Position numbers and translations under genes: made by a program. Under the pieces are notes generated by a model. It was not told the DNA's origin. It ran no database searches and worked only from the letters and a program-made list of their open reading frames with translations. Shown piece by piece: positions 17,619 to 25,792 of a DNA stretch of 64,000 nucleotides. Each line of letters starts with the position of its first letter. The first letter of the stretch is position 1. The DNA is from Tengunoibacter tsumagoiensis (lineage in GTDB: Bacteria; Chloroflexota; Ktedonobacteria; Ktedonobacterales; Ktedonobacteraceae): positions 5,239,168-5,303,167 of the forward strand of contig NZ_BIFR01000001.1 in assembly GCF_003967535.1 (NCBI RefSeq), in the 5' to 3' direction.

Positions 17619-18883
17619 CGCTGCACAATCTCCTGCTCACGCATAAGTGTGCGCAATCTGGCCTTCAACTTCTTTCGTTGCTCCTCATAATGAGCCTTCT
17701 CAATGTTTCCTGCTTCAAACTTCTGATCCAGCTTCAATAACTCCTGAAGCAACCTCTGTCGGGCGTCGTCTAGCTCAGATTCAGTCTGAACCTTCTGTCT
17801 GCTCTGAGCGCCTTTCGTTGCTATCCCTCCTACGCGACGACGGCGCGAGCGATAGAGGAACCAGGTGAGTACAAGAATTGCACTCATCACGAGCAGAGAC
17901 ACAATCAGCCAGACCACTGGTGTGTTTAAGGGCGCAGGTGCTTCCTCTTTCTGAACCGTTGGGAGGCCAGCCAGGCTCAGTTGAATGGTTTGATGGGCCT
18001 GCAACTTCTCGGCTTTGAAGAGACGATAGGGCTGCTGATCCGCGTTCAAGAGGCCAGATGGCTGTAAGGTGCTACTGGTCGCCTGTAAACTTGGAGGAAC
18101 AAGCAGTGAGAGCACAACGGTTGGGTACTGCGGATCATAGGTAAAGCTATACTCCGAGCCAGAATAAGGCACCTCATAAGAGAAGGTAAACTCATTTGGG
18201 CCTGGCATCAGAGCGGCGTCGGTAGCAAAGCCGCGATCGACCTGAATCACCTGGTAACCAGAGAAGCCTTTGTCCAGCGTAATGCTCTTATTCACAACAT
18301 TCGGTGGCAGCGTGAATAGGAGAGCATTTGGCTTGCCTTTACTCCCATCCAATGAACCAACATAGGCATGTGAGCTCAGATTTTGAAAATCGATAACCTC
18401 TGAGATCGTTACTGTACCAGTGCGCTGATCGGGAGCATGAATCAATACATTGGAGCTTACAACAGCGATATTAGAGGCATCTGCAGTTGCTTCATAGACG
18501 GTAAGATCAACCTGCTGCTCTGGCTTGCTATCAAGCGTGAGGAGGTCGCTGACGTACTGCGCCCCCTGATAGCGGATATAGAGCGCATAATTGGTCGTCT
18601 TGTCGTTTGGCAGATTCGCAAAGGAATATTGTCCCTGCGCATCCGTTGTGGCAGTGGCAAAATCCTGTGAGTTACTTCCCTGCTGCGTCTGAAGGGTCAC
18701 AACCTGATTGGCAAGCGGAGCATTCTTGTTGCTCCCATCAAGCAATCGACCATAGATATGTCCATTGCCAGACGCTGCATGACTGAGAGAGCTCCCCACT
18801 GTTGTCAGCCCGAGAAGGCTAAAGAGAAATCCTGCCAGTAGGACAGATAAAAAGACGCGACCAGATAGATTATGCTTGCTCAT
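17615..18883 (-). CDS. exported membrane protein with Ig-like domain and CcmI-like C-terminal motif
   Basis: 422 aa. Signal peptide (~8-36, ending SHAAS), a carboxypeptidase-regulatory-like beta-sandwich (~40-130, GHIYGRLLDGSNKNAPLANQ), a second beta-rich region (~140-310), a transmembrane helix (~328-348), an Arg cluster, and a cytoplasmic helical tail. The tail motif LDQKFEAGNIEKAHYEEQRKK resembles the LDYQLGNL..YRALRERY motif of the neighbouring CcmI-like protein. It sits inside the ccm operon, overlapping ccmA by 4 nt and the CcmI-like gene by 14 nt, so a role in apocytochrome handling is plausible. No known ccm family matches its extracellular part as far as I can tell. Confidence 0.6.
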   Translation of the reverse strand: MSKHNLSGRVFLSVLLAGFLFSLLGLTTVGSSLSHAASGNGHIYGRLLDGSNKNAPLANQVVTLQTQQGSNSQDFATATTDAQGQYSFANLPNDKTTNYALYIRYQGAQYVSDLLTLDSKPEQQVDLTVYEATADASNIAVVSSNVLIHAPDQRTGTVTISEVIDFQNLSSHAYVGSLDGSKGKPNALLFTLPPNVVNKSITLDKGFSGYQVIQVDRGFATDAALMPGPNEFTFSYEVPYSGSEYSFTYDPQYPTVVLSLLVPPSLQATSSTLQPSGLLNADQQPYRLFKAEKLQAHQTIQLSLAGLPTVQKEEAPAPLNTPVVWLIVSLLVMSAILVLTWFLYRSRRRRVGGIATKGAQSRQKVQTESELDDARQRLLQELLKLDQKFEAGNIEKAHYEEQRKKLKARLRTLMREQEIVQR

Positions 18884-19208
18884 GATGCTCCTTCAGTTGT
18901 CGCAACTGGCTCTCAATGGATTCGTCTAGCTCCTGCTCAGATTGATCGCGAGCCTGCATAGCCTGGATCGCCCGCGCAACATAGCGCTCACGTAGAGCAC
19001 GATACTCGGGCTCCGCTAGATTTCCTAGTTGATAATCTAATTCGACTTCCTGCAACGCTAAACGTGCCCCCTGCTCTTGTTCTGCCAGTGGGGCCATCTG
19101 CTGGCTCTGACTCCGGGTTGAGGAAAAAGCTACGGAGCGGTGATAGAGAGGATAAAGCACGACGGCCAATCCCCATAGTCCCAGGATTATTGCTACCATA
19201 ATTGCCAT
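18870..19208 (-). CDS. CcmI-like membrane-anchored protein
   Basis: About 112 aa from the ATG at 19208 (a GTG overlapping the ccmH stop is also possible). One N-terminal transmembrane helix (~3-23) is followed by a Gln-rich stretch. The N-terminal CcmI signature comes next: ALQEVELDYQLGNLAEPEYRALRERYVARA (broken here only by its own residues), then an acidic helical tail. Full CcmI has a long TPR domain that binds apocytochrome c; here that domain is absent. The protein thus corresponds to the CcmI-1 part that works with CcmF/CcmH. Sits directly behind ccmH. Confidence 0.7.
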   Translation of the reverse strand: MAIMVAIILGLWGLAVVLYPLYHRSVAFSSTRSQSQQMAPLAEQEQGARLALQEVELDYQLGNLAEPEYRALRERYVARAIQAMQARDQSEQELDESIESQLRQLKEHHEQA

Positions 19209-19210
19209 CA

Positions 19211-19738
19211 CTACACCTGCTTTCCGGACCGACGAAATAAGATATCTTCAGCCGCCAGTTCCTGCTCAAGTTGAGCTCGGTAGCCCGCCAGCCCTGGCTC
19301 TTCTTCTGCTTTCAATTCTGGATTTTTGACAACAGGAGCCACTCGCTGCCAATCGCGCAGCACAAAAAAGATCAGGCTCCCACCCAGCACAAACAATAGG
19401 ATTGGCACCAACCAGGCCAGAAGGCTCAGGCCCTGCCAGGCTGGCGAGAGCACAATATCACTGCCATAACGGCTACGATAAAAGGCCAGCACCTCTTGCT
19501 CAGACTTGCCCGCTTGTAATTGCAGGCGAATATTGGCCCGCATCTGCTGCGCCAGGTCTGCCGAAGAGTCCGCTACCGACTCATTCTGACAGACCGGACA
19601 CTTCAACTGTGCCGCAACATTGTGGGTTCGCTGCTCAAGCGATTGCTGTTTCGGTGTTACCAGAGACAACGTTGACCAGAAGGCAATCAGCAACAGGACG
19701 AGAGCCAGGACCAGAAACAGAGAACGACGCTGCCTCAT
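19211..19738 (-). CDS. ccmH: cytochrome c maturation thiol oxidoreductase CcmH
   Basis: 175 aa. Signal anchor (~5-26), then the redox motif LKCPVCQNESVADS (Cys47, Cys50) in a helical domain with the family sequence RANIRLQLQAGKSEQEVLAFY and RYGSDIVLSPAWQG. A second transmembrane helix spans ~111-137, and an acidic cytoplasmic tail follows. Reduces the apocytochrome CXXCH disulfide before heme attachment, in complex with CcmF. Family members vary in the LRC/LKC context; the CPVCQ core is exact. Overlaps ccmF by 4 nt. Confidence 0.9.
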   Translation of the reverse strand: MRQRRSLFLVLALVLLLIAFWSTLSLVTPKQQSLEQRTHNVAAQLKCPVCQNESVADSSADLAQQMRANIRLQLQAGKSEQEVLAFYRSRYGSDIVLSPAWQGLSLLAWLVPILLFVLGGSLIFFVLRDWQRVAPVVKNPELKAEEEPGLAGYRAQLEQELAAEDILFRRSGKQV

Positions 19739-21756
19739 CTCACTGCCTCCTTCTCTTCAACTGGGGCAACCAGAGCGCTTTCGTTGGTCGTCTGCACACG
19801 TTGCTTCACCTGTTTGCGCCGATCCGGCCACCAGCAGATAATGCCTCCTAGAACCATCATAACACCACCCCACCAGACAAAGGGCACGAGCGGGTTGACA
19901 AAGATACGAATCAGCGCCTCACCAGCGGTCGTGGGAGGGCTCCCCTGCAACACATAAAAATCAGTTGCACCAAAGGTCTGAATAGGGATCAAGCTTACAG
20001 GCTGACTGGGAAAGTTCTTATACACCAGTCGACCTGGATAGATATACCCCAACGATTGCCCATTGTGCCAGATCTGAATCTGCGAGGTTATGGTCTCACT
20101 ATCCACATCTTTCCGATCGATATTGCCCAGAAAGACAAAGCGGTAACCAGCGGCGTTCATCTCCTGGCCAGCCTTAAGAAGCGCATCTTGCTGAACCTGG
20201 AAGTAGTGCGAGCCAATAATACCAATGACCAGCAGGGCCAGTCCAAGATGAACGATATAACCACCATAGCGCTGACGATAGCGCTTAAAGAGCATAAACA
20301 GTGCCACAGGATACGCCTCGCCATGGCTATGTCGCACGCGAGCCCCTCGCCAGAGCTCATACAGGATCGCCACAATGGTAAACGAGCAGATCGAGAAACC
20401 AATATTTGCGGCAATATCCAGCACACCAAAGAATGGCAAGATGACCGCACAGAGCGCAGTCCCAATCACTGGCACGCTCATATTGCGCCAGAGAGCATTC
20501 GATGATGTACGTCTCCAGGCCAGCAATGGTCCCACTCCCATAGCGAGCATCAAAACGATAATCAGCGGAGCCATCACCTGATTATAAAATGGCGCACCAA
20601 CCGTCATCGTCTGATGAAAGAGAAAGGCCGAGATGAGTGGAAACAGTGTTCCCCATAAGGTTGCAAACGTCATACCAAGTAACAAAAAGTTGTTCAGCAG
20701 AAACACGCCTTCACGCGAGACGATCGAATCAAAGTCTTGATCTGGACGGAGTTGAGGCAGGCGCACAAAGAGCAAGATACTAGAAAATGCAATGATAATG
20801 GCAAGGAAGACCAGAAAATACGAGCCGATATCCGAATAAGCAAATGAGTGAACTGAACTGATGATCCCACTGCGCACCTCAAACGTTCCAAAGATAGAGA
20901 GCGCAAAGGAGAGCATCACCAGCACCAGATTCCAGACTTTAAGCATACCGCGGCGCTCCTGCACCATCGTGGAATGCAGAAAAGCCGTCGCGGTCAACCA
21001 GGGCAAGAGCGCCGCATTCTCAACAGGGTCCCAACCCCAATAGCCTCCCCAACCCAACACATGATAGGCCCACCAGGCCCCAAGAATCAGACCGATCGAT
21101 TGAATCGTCCAGGCCGCCAGCATCCAGCGCCGAATCGACCTCAACCATTCACTGTTCAAACGCCCCGTCGCCAACGCTGCAACCGCAAAGGCAAAGGGAA
21201 TTGAGAAGCTCATATACCCCATCAAGAGCATCGGCGGATGCACCAGCATACCAGGGTCCATCAACAAAGGATTGAGACCTGCACCATCGGCTGGCGTCAC
21301 CGCTGAACGGACAAAAGGATTTGAGACCGTTGCCAATACCAGCAGGAAAAAGGCCTCGATAACCATCAACGTGGCCATAACATAGGGCACCAGCGCGGCT
21401 GGCGCGCGACGCGAGGTCATGACAAACAGGGCTGAAAAGAGTGAAAGCATCAATGCCCAATAGAGCAGCGAGCCCTCCTGCCCACCGTAAAAAGCTGCCG
21501 CAGTGAAATAAAGCGGCATCGCCAGACTGGAATGCTGGGCTACATAAATGACCCCAAAATCATGCGTCAAAAAAGATGCGATCAGCGCAAGTGAAGCCAG
21601 CAAGACAAAGAAAGTCACCACCAGCAGACTACGGCGTGCACTAGAGATCAGCTGGGGAAGCTTGCGTTGCGCCCCAAGGACAGCCACAACGACCGTATAG
21701 AGCGCAAAGCCCAGTCCTAATATAAGAGCGATAAGTCCTAGATCTGAGAAATACAC
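19735..21756 (-). CDS. ccmF: cytochrome c heme lyase CcmF
   Basis: 673 aa polytopic protein (about 15 helices), the normal size. The WWD heme-binding motif is WGGYWGWDPVENAALLPWL (~225-243). The segment YGGQEGSLLYWALML (~90-104) and the periplasmic loop near the C-terminus (~520-625) match CcmF. It ligates heme from CcmE to apocytochrome c cysteines together with CcmH. The GTG start at 21756 has AAGGA 6 nt upstream. It follows ccmE by 9 nt. Confidence 0.93.
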   Translation of the reverse strand: MYFSDLGLIALILGLGFALYTVVVAVLGAQRKLPQLISSARRSLLVVTFFVLLASLALIASFLTHDFGVIYVAQHSSLAMPLYFTAAAFYGGQEGSLLYWALMLSLFSALFVMTSRRAPAALVPYVMATLMVIEAFFLLVLATVSNPFVRSAVTPADGAGLNPLLMDPGMLVHPPMLLMGYMSFSIPFAFAVAALATGRLNSEWLRSIRRWMLAAWTIQSIGLILGAWWAYHVLGWGGYWGWDPVENAALLPWLTATAFLHSTMVQERRGMLKVWNLVLVMLSFALSIFGTFEVRSGIISSVHSFAYSDIGSYFLVFLAIIIAFSSILLFVRLPQLRPDQDFDSIVSREGVFLLNNFLLLGMTFATLWGTLFPLISAFLFHQTMTVGAPFYNQVMAPLIIVLMLAMGVGPLLAWRRTSSNALWRNMSVPVIGTALCAVILPFFGVLDIAANIGFSICSFTIVAILYELWRGARVRHSHGEAYPVALFMLFKRYRQRYGGYIVHLGLALLVIGIIGSHYFQVQQDALLKAGQEMNAAGYRFVFLGNIDRKDVDSETITSQIQIWHNGQSLGYIYPGRLVYKNFPSQPVSLIPIQTFGATDFYVLQGSPPTTAGEALIRIFVNPLVPFVWWGGVMMVLGGIICWWPDRRKQVKQRVQTTNESALVAPVEEKEAVR

Positions 21757-21765
21757 GGCTGATCC

Positions 21766-22221
21766 TTATCTTGCGGTCGGTGTCGCCGACTGGAACTTGG
21801 ATGGACACTTAGCGAGCAACGTATGAGCCTGGAAAGCACCCTGGCTGGAGTAAGGTCCTTCGACCACTACCTGGATACCATCGTGGAAGATATCTGGCAC
21901 TACTCCCTTATAGGCAACCGCCATGGTCTGTTTGCCATCTTCAAGGACAAACGAGACGCTCTGTTGCTGATCATTGCGTACAATCGAACCCGCCTGAACC
22001 ACACCCGCCACACGCACAGACTGACCATTGCAGGTCGTGCACTGATGAAGCTCAGGAACGGTCATATAATACACCTCATTGGCCTGGGTGTTCGCAAAGA
22101 TAAGATAGATGACCGCACCAAGAATAATAATCCCCAGGACCAGAAAGCTTAGTGGAAAACGGCGCTTTGGCCGCTCAGTGGTCAGCTTACTCTCGCCGGG
22201 CGCTGTCAAAGCAGTCTGCAC
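21766..22221 (-). CDS. ccmE: heme chaperone CcmE, Cys-type
   Basis: 151 aa. One membrane anchor (~23-43), then the CcmE OB-fold (SVRVAGVVQAGSIV, VSFVLEDGKQTMAVAYKGVVPDIFHDGIQVVVEG). The heme-attachment site, His in the usual HXXXY motif, is replaced by Cys139 in LLAKCPSKF: a CXXXY-like site whose Tyr is also Phe143. CXXXY CcmE proteins are known from archaea and some deltaproteobacteria. An extra CTTC pair occurs at ~61-64 near the membrane. GTG start with GGAGG 7 nt upstream. Carries heme from CcmC to CcmF. Confidence 0.88.
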   Translation of the reverse strand: MQTALTAPGESKLTTERPKRRFPLSFLVLGIIILGAVIYLIFANTQANEVYYMTVPELHQCTTCNGQSVRVAGVVQAGSIVRNDQQQSVSFVLEDGKQTMAVAYKGVVPDIFHDGIQVVVEGPYSSQGAFQAHTLLAKCPSKFQSATPTAR

Positions 22222-22234
22222 AATACGACCTCCA

Positions 22235-22693
22235 TCAATGGGACGCTAACGAAGCCTCAAATAATGCGTTGAGGAGTGCGCCTAAAATAAATACGAGAAC
22301 CCCCAGAGCCAGTACTATCTGCGGAGACAGACGCGAAAAAGTGGTGGCACGTCTGGCTAAACGTCGAATCGGGCTCTGACCAACATAAAATGCCAGGATA
22401 AACGCTATCAGCGCTATGAGAATCTTACAGAGCAGAACCACTATATAGCTCAGGCCTAATGTCGTCTGCGTCAGACGGTCAAACGTAAGATAGGCTCCAG
22501 TAAGCAATAACACAGTAATACAGAGGTTCGTTAAACGTTTGAAATTGATCGCGATCTGCGCTGAGACGGCGGGCAGGGGACCAGCCTTTCGTAAGGCCGG
22601 CATAATCACAAACTGATACATCAGGCTCCCCCCCACCCAGGCTGTGGCCGCCAGAATATGTAGCAGGCGAAGCAACCAGGAAATCTCTAGCAT
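22235..22693 (-). CDS. CopD-like four-helix membrane protein
   Basis: 152 aa with four predicted membrane helices (~5-28, ~52-72, ~82-102, ~125-147). The N-terminus LLRLLHILAATAWVGGSLMYQFVIMPAL has the His and WxGG pattern of CopD/YwcE-type and other b-type heme membrane proteins (LHxxaaxxWvGG). It lies between tlpA and ccmE in the operon, which suggests copper or heme handling for cytochrome assembly. Which of these it does cannot be told from sequence. RBS GAGG precedes the ATG. Confidence 0.65.
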   Translation of the reverse strand: MLEISWLLRLLHILAATAWVGGSLMYQFVIMPALRKAGPLPAVSAQIAINFKRLTNLCITVLLLTGAYLTFDRLTQTTLGLSYIVVLLCKILIALIAFILAFYVGQSPIRRLARRATTFSRLSPQIVLALGVLVFILGALLNALFEASLASH

Positions 22694-22703
22694 GCAACCT
22701 CGC

Positions 22704-23360
22704 TTACTTTACCTGCATCTTAGCTAACTCGGTCTGTAAGCCCTCTGCGGTCAATGGACCCAACCAGCGCGCTACCACATGGCCCTGCGCATCGATAAAA
22801 TAGGTCTCGGGATTGCCTGCGATGCCATAGTTAATTCCAGTCGAACCATCAAAGGTATCTTTGACATTGGGGTAGGTGACATGATAGCGCTGCACAAAGG
22901 CCTGCCCATCACTCATGGACTTCTCGGCACCATCAATACCAATAAAGGTAACTCCCTGCGCCTGAAGCTTTCCACTCCAGAACGATTGCAGGTCTGCGGC
23001 CTCTGCTGCGCAAGGTGGACAGGTCGATGACCAGAAATTAAGGATCACTGGCTTGCCTTTGAAGCTCGAGAGGCTGAGCGGCGTTTTACCGTCACTGAGC
23101 AGTGGTAATGTGAAGTCTGGAGCGGCCTTCCCTAATAAGGGGCTCGACATATCACCCAGACCCGACGACGTATTGGACCCCTCTTTAGGAGTTAACAGGA
23201 GCGAACCCAAAAACACCAGCAGTGCCACATTAATAATGCTCACAACTGTAAAGATTATTATTCGGCGCTTTGGGGATGATTTTTTTATCCTGGCAGGCTC
23301 TATACTGCCCACAGCTTCTAAAGGCTGAACCTGCTCGTCTGTTATACTTTGTAATTCCAT
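22704..23360 (-). CDS. TlpA/ResA/CcmG-type thiol-disulfide oxidoreductase
   Basis: 218 aa, membrane-anchored by one helix (~33-57), with a thioredoxin-fold domain outside. Redoxin features: APDFTLPLLSDGKTPLSLSSFKGK, then VILNFWSSTCPPCAAEA with Cys114 and Cys117, GIDG, and the cis-Pro loop near GIAGNPETYFIDAQG. The CPPC active site and the central insertion YGIAGNPETYFID are typical of CcmG/ResA proteins that keep apocytochrome c cysteines reduced. First gene of the ccm operon, with the shared respiratory operator 60-125 nt upstream. Confidence 0.85.
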   Translation of the reverse strand: MELQSITDEQVQPLEAVGSIEPARIKKSSPKRRIIIFTVVSIINVALLVFLGSLLLTPKEGSNTSSGLGDMSSPLLGKAAPDFTLPLLSDGKTPLSLSSFKGKPVILNFWSSTCPPCAAEAADLQSFWSGKLQAQGVTFIGIDGAEKSMSDGQAFVQRYHVTYPNVKDTFDGSTGINYGIAGNPETYFIDAQGHVVARWLGPLTAEGLQTELAKMQVK

Positions 23361-23420
23361 GCCTCAAACCCCAGATATCAAATGTCTGACATTTTTGTAA
23401 CTGTATATAAAGCCAGACTG

Positions 23421-23485
23421 ATTATGGTGCTTGAGCCTGATAGGAAACTTGCAGTCAAAGAAATAGACCTTACAATGACCTGAAT
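23421..23485 (-). promoter_or_regulatory. respiratory operator and promoter of the tlpA-ccm operon
   Basis: On the minus strand: ATTCAG (23480-23485), 5 bp, TGTAAGG (23468-23474), 14 bp, TGCAAG (23448-23453), 6 bp, ATCAGG (23436-23441), 9 bp, and the -10-like CATAAT (23421-23426). No -35 hexamer stands 17 bp before the -10. The identical spacing recurs ahead of coxB and ctaB. This is the layout expected for an OmpR/PhoB-family activator bound over the -35 region. The predicted leader is about 55 nt. Confidence 0.65.
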
Positions 23486-23501
23486 GTTTTTGTGATGAGA
23501 C

Positions 23502-23984
23502 TCACTTGTGAGCCTTCCCACTCTGCGCTTTTTCGCCCGCTTTACGCTCACCTTTGTGTTCGGATCTGTCCCCTTTTTCTCCATGGCCTTTCTCATCCGT
23601 TTTATGCTCGCTTCTTTTACTGTGCTTATCGCTTGCGGATGAAGGATGATTTTTGCCACCAGATTTCTGCGTCTTTTCAGGAGAATGATTTTTGAGAGGT
23701 GTATTGTCGTAGCTTACAAATTTGCAGAAGGTGCTCTGCTCGCCACTCGAGGTCTGTTCTTGATAGAGGAATGCCAGATGTTTCTCATCAAATCTGGAAA
23801 AAAACTCATCCCACGAGATCTCTTCCAGGGAGCCCGCACCACTATAGCCCGGGAAATTGATGCGTAGCAGCCCGAGTTCGGTCCCATTGACGACACTTTT
23901 GATCATTGAAGGTTTGCCACCTCGCGCCTCAGACCATTTCCTGATCGCTGTATGATTGGTAGTTGTATACGATTCACTGGCCAT
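23502..23984 (-). CDS. small conserved protein with Lys/His-rich tail
   Basis: 160 aa from the ATG at 23984, chosen because GAGGAG lies 9 nt upstream; a longer frame to 24077 has no RBS. Residues ~1-85 match a small family seen in many bacteria: MASESYTTTNHTAIRKWSEA, GGKPSMIKS, LGLLRINFPGYSGAGSLEEI, SWDEFFSRFDEKHLAFLYQE. Family members are sometimes mislabelled as alpha-glucan branching enzyme. Residues ~105-160 are low-complexity (Lys, His, Ser, Glu, Gly), with repeats of SEHK and GEKG. No catalytic residues are known. Not obviously part of the ccm operon, since the tlpA promoter lies just downstream. Confidence 0.65.
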   Translation of the reverse strand: MASESYTTTNHTAIRKWSEARGGKPSMIKSVVNGTELGLLRINFPGYSGAGSLEEISWDEFFSRFDEKHLAFLYQEQTSSGEQSTFCKFVSYDNTPLKNHSPEKTQKSGGKNHPSSASDKHSKRSEHKTDEKGHGEKGDRSEHKGERKAGEKAQSGKAHK

Positions 23985-24212
23985 CCAGACATACTCCTCA
24001 TCGATACTATAAACGCTGCATATGCTCCCTATACTCTGTGATGCATAGAAAACATGTGCCCAACTCAATCTATACACGTTGTACGTATGAAAGACGAGGC
24101 ATCGTTTCAGTGCCCCCCAACTATTTTACGCTCACACACAAAAAAAAAGCAACGCTCCACGCTCATTACGATGACAGGTATAATGTATTTTTTAATGTTT
24201 TTGGTAATATTA

Positions 24213-24905
24213 CAAGTAGGGAGGGTCGCTTGTCTCCTTCCTAAATTTCCCGTTCCGCCATGCCAGCCCCACCATCGCTTCTGTTCCCATGTTCCGTTGC
24301 TCATTGATCTATGGAGGGGCTCACACAGCGGAGTGGGAGCAGAGGAAAGAGACAAGCGACTTTCCCTACTTTACATTGCAGGATATGTTTTTTTGCACAT
24401 GAGACAGAAAGACAAGTAGGGCAGGTTGCTTGTCTCCTGCCGAAATGTCCCATTCCGCTATGCCAGCCCCATCATAGCCTCTGTTCCCATGTTCCGTTTC
24501 TCATTGGTCGATAGAGGGGCTCACACAGCGGAGCAGGAGCAGAGGAAAGAGACAAGCAACTTTCCCTACTTTACATTGCAGGATATATGTTTTAGTGTGT
24601 GGAACGAGAAAACCAGTAGGGAAGGTCGCTCGTCTCCTTCCTAAATTTCCCGTTCCGCCATGCCAGCCCCTCCATAGCCTCTGTTCCCATTGTCCATTGT
24701 CCACTCGAGCTATGGAGGGGCTCACCGAGTGGAGTGGGAGCAGAGGAAAGAGACAAGCAACTTTCCCTACTTTACATTGCAGGATATATGTTTTAGTGTG
24801 TGGAATGATAAAAGCAGTAGGGAAGGTCGCTTGTCTCCTTCCTAAATTTCCCGTTCCGCCATGCCAGCCCCTCCATAGCTCAATTGGAAACAGTGCCATG
24901 GAAGG
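24213..24905. repeat. array of ~200-bp palindrome-bearing tandem repeats (array 2)
   Basis: AGTAGGG recurs at 24215, 24415, 24615 and 24816, giving three full units and a partial fourth. Each unit opens with an arm containing GGTCGCTTGTCTCCTTCC and ends with its inverted counterpart GAGACAAGC.ACTTTCCCTACT. In the middle GCCAGCCCCTCCAT...ATGGAGGGGCT forms another inverted pair. Arms match array 1 at 8300-8745. All open frames across it are repeat translations. The 23985-24980 spacer contains no other gene. Confidence 0.88.
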
Positions 24906-24980
24906 GCTCCCATAGAGGTGAAAAGAGACAGGCAACCTTCTAGAAACATTTGTCGAAAGGAATCAATGGAGAAAGCAGCG

Positions 24981-25571
24981 CTACGCCGAAAAGATATCCT
25001 GCGATGGCTGCAATTTATGGTTTTTAGATTCGGCAAACAGAGCTACCATTGCCGAATTAAAGGCTGGCAGGTCTTTGGGGCTGCGACTACTCACCCAATT
25101 CCCATCTCGCACCACTTCCTGATCAACCCAATGGGCTCCAGCATTCTTGAGATCGTCTTGAATGGTATAGTAACTCGTCATCTTACGCCCGTTAACACAA
25201 CCAGCGGAGATCAAGAGCCAGGGAGCGTGACAGATAACTGCAATTGGCCTACCAGCTGAATTGATTGTTTTGACAAAGTTCTGAGCTTTCCCTTCCATTC
25301 GTAGCGTATCGGCATTAATTGCACCACCAGGAAGCAGGACAGCATCAAACTCTTCTGGCTTCACTTCATCCAACGTCTTATCAACGGGGAAACTATCGGC
25401 CTTCACATCATGATTCACACCCGTAACCTGGCCGGGTTTCGTCGAGATAATCATCGTCTGAGCGCCAGCATGCTCTAAAGCCTTTTTAGGCTCGGTCATC
25501 TCAGCCTGCTCAAAATCATCTGTGACCAGGATAGCGACACGCATACCAGTCAGTTTATGAACATTTTGCAT
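24981..25571 (-). CDS. DJ-1/PfpI family protein
   Basis: 196 aa. DJ-1/PfpI superfamily member of the YhbO/PfpI kind: VAILVTDDFEQAEMTEP (acidic residue Glu21 region), nucleophile elbow AVICHAPWLLISAG with Cys114-His115, LLPGGAINADTLR, and RKMTSYYTIQDDLKNAGA. Homologues act as deglycases, chaperones or peptidases, and the exact activity is disputed. The Cys-His pair and Glu of the catalytic triad are present. Cytoplasmic, monocistronic as far as can be seen. RBS AGAAGG precedes the ATG. Confidence 0.88.
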   Translation of the reverse strand: MQNVHKLTGMRVAILVTDDFEQAEMTEPKKALEHAGAQTMIISTKPGQVTGVNHDVKADSFPVDKTLDEVKPEEFDAVLLPGGAINADTLRMEGKAQNFVKTINSAGRPIAVICHAPWLLISAGCVNGRKMTSYYTIQDDLKNAGAHWVDQEVVRDGNWVSSRSPKDLPAFNSAMVALFAESKNHKLQPSQDIFSA

Positions 25572-25792
25572 TATGTGTACCTTCTTTCAGCCTGTTCAGA
25601 CAATTCAGTGACATTTGGTACACGCACTCCAGGTCCAAACCGTGTCTCAGCTATAAGCAAGCTGCTCTCATCTTGCTGCCTTAGAGCCGACATTCAGTGG
25701 TAAACGGTTTCTTCCCTTTTTCTAGGAGGCCTGAGGAGAGGTTCAGAACAATAGGGGAGATATGAGAAGTCAATCCGTTCTTTCCGTTATCC

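Noticed and set aside
23378..23659. 93-codon minus-strand frame rich in Lys
   Set aside because: Out-of-frame reading of the Lys/His-rich tail of the gene at 23502-23984; it also covers the ccm operator.
24501..24935. 144-codon minus-strand frame and several similar frames on both strands in 24050-24940
   Set aside because: They run through the ~200-bp repeats and their translations repeat the same words; no RBS and no family resemblance.
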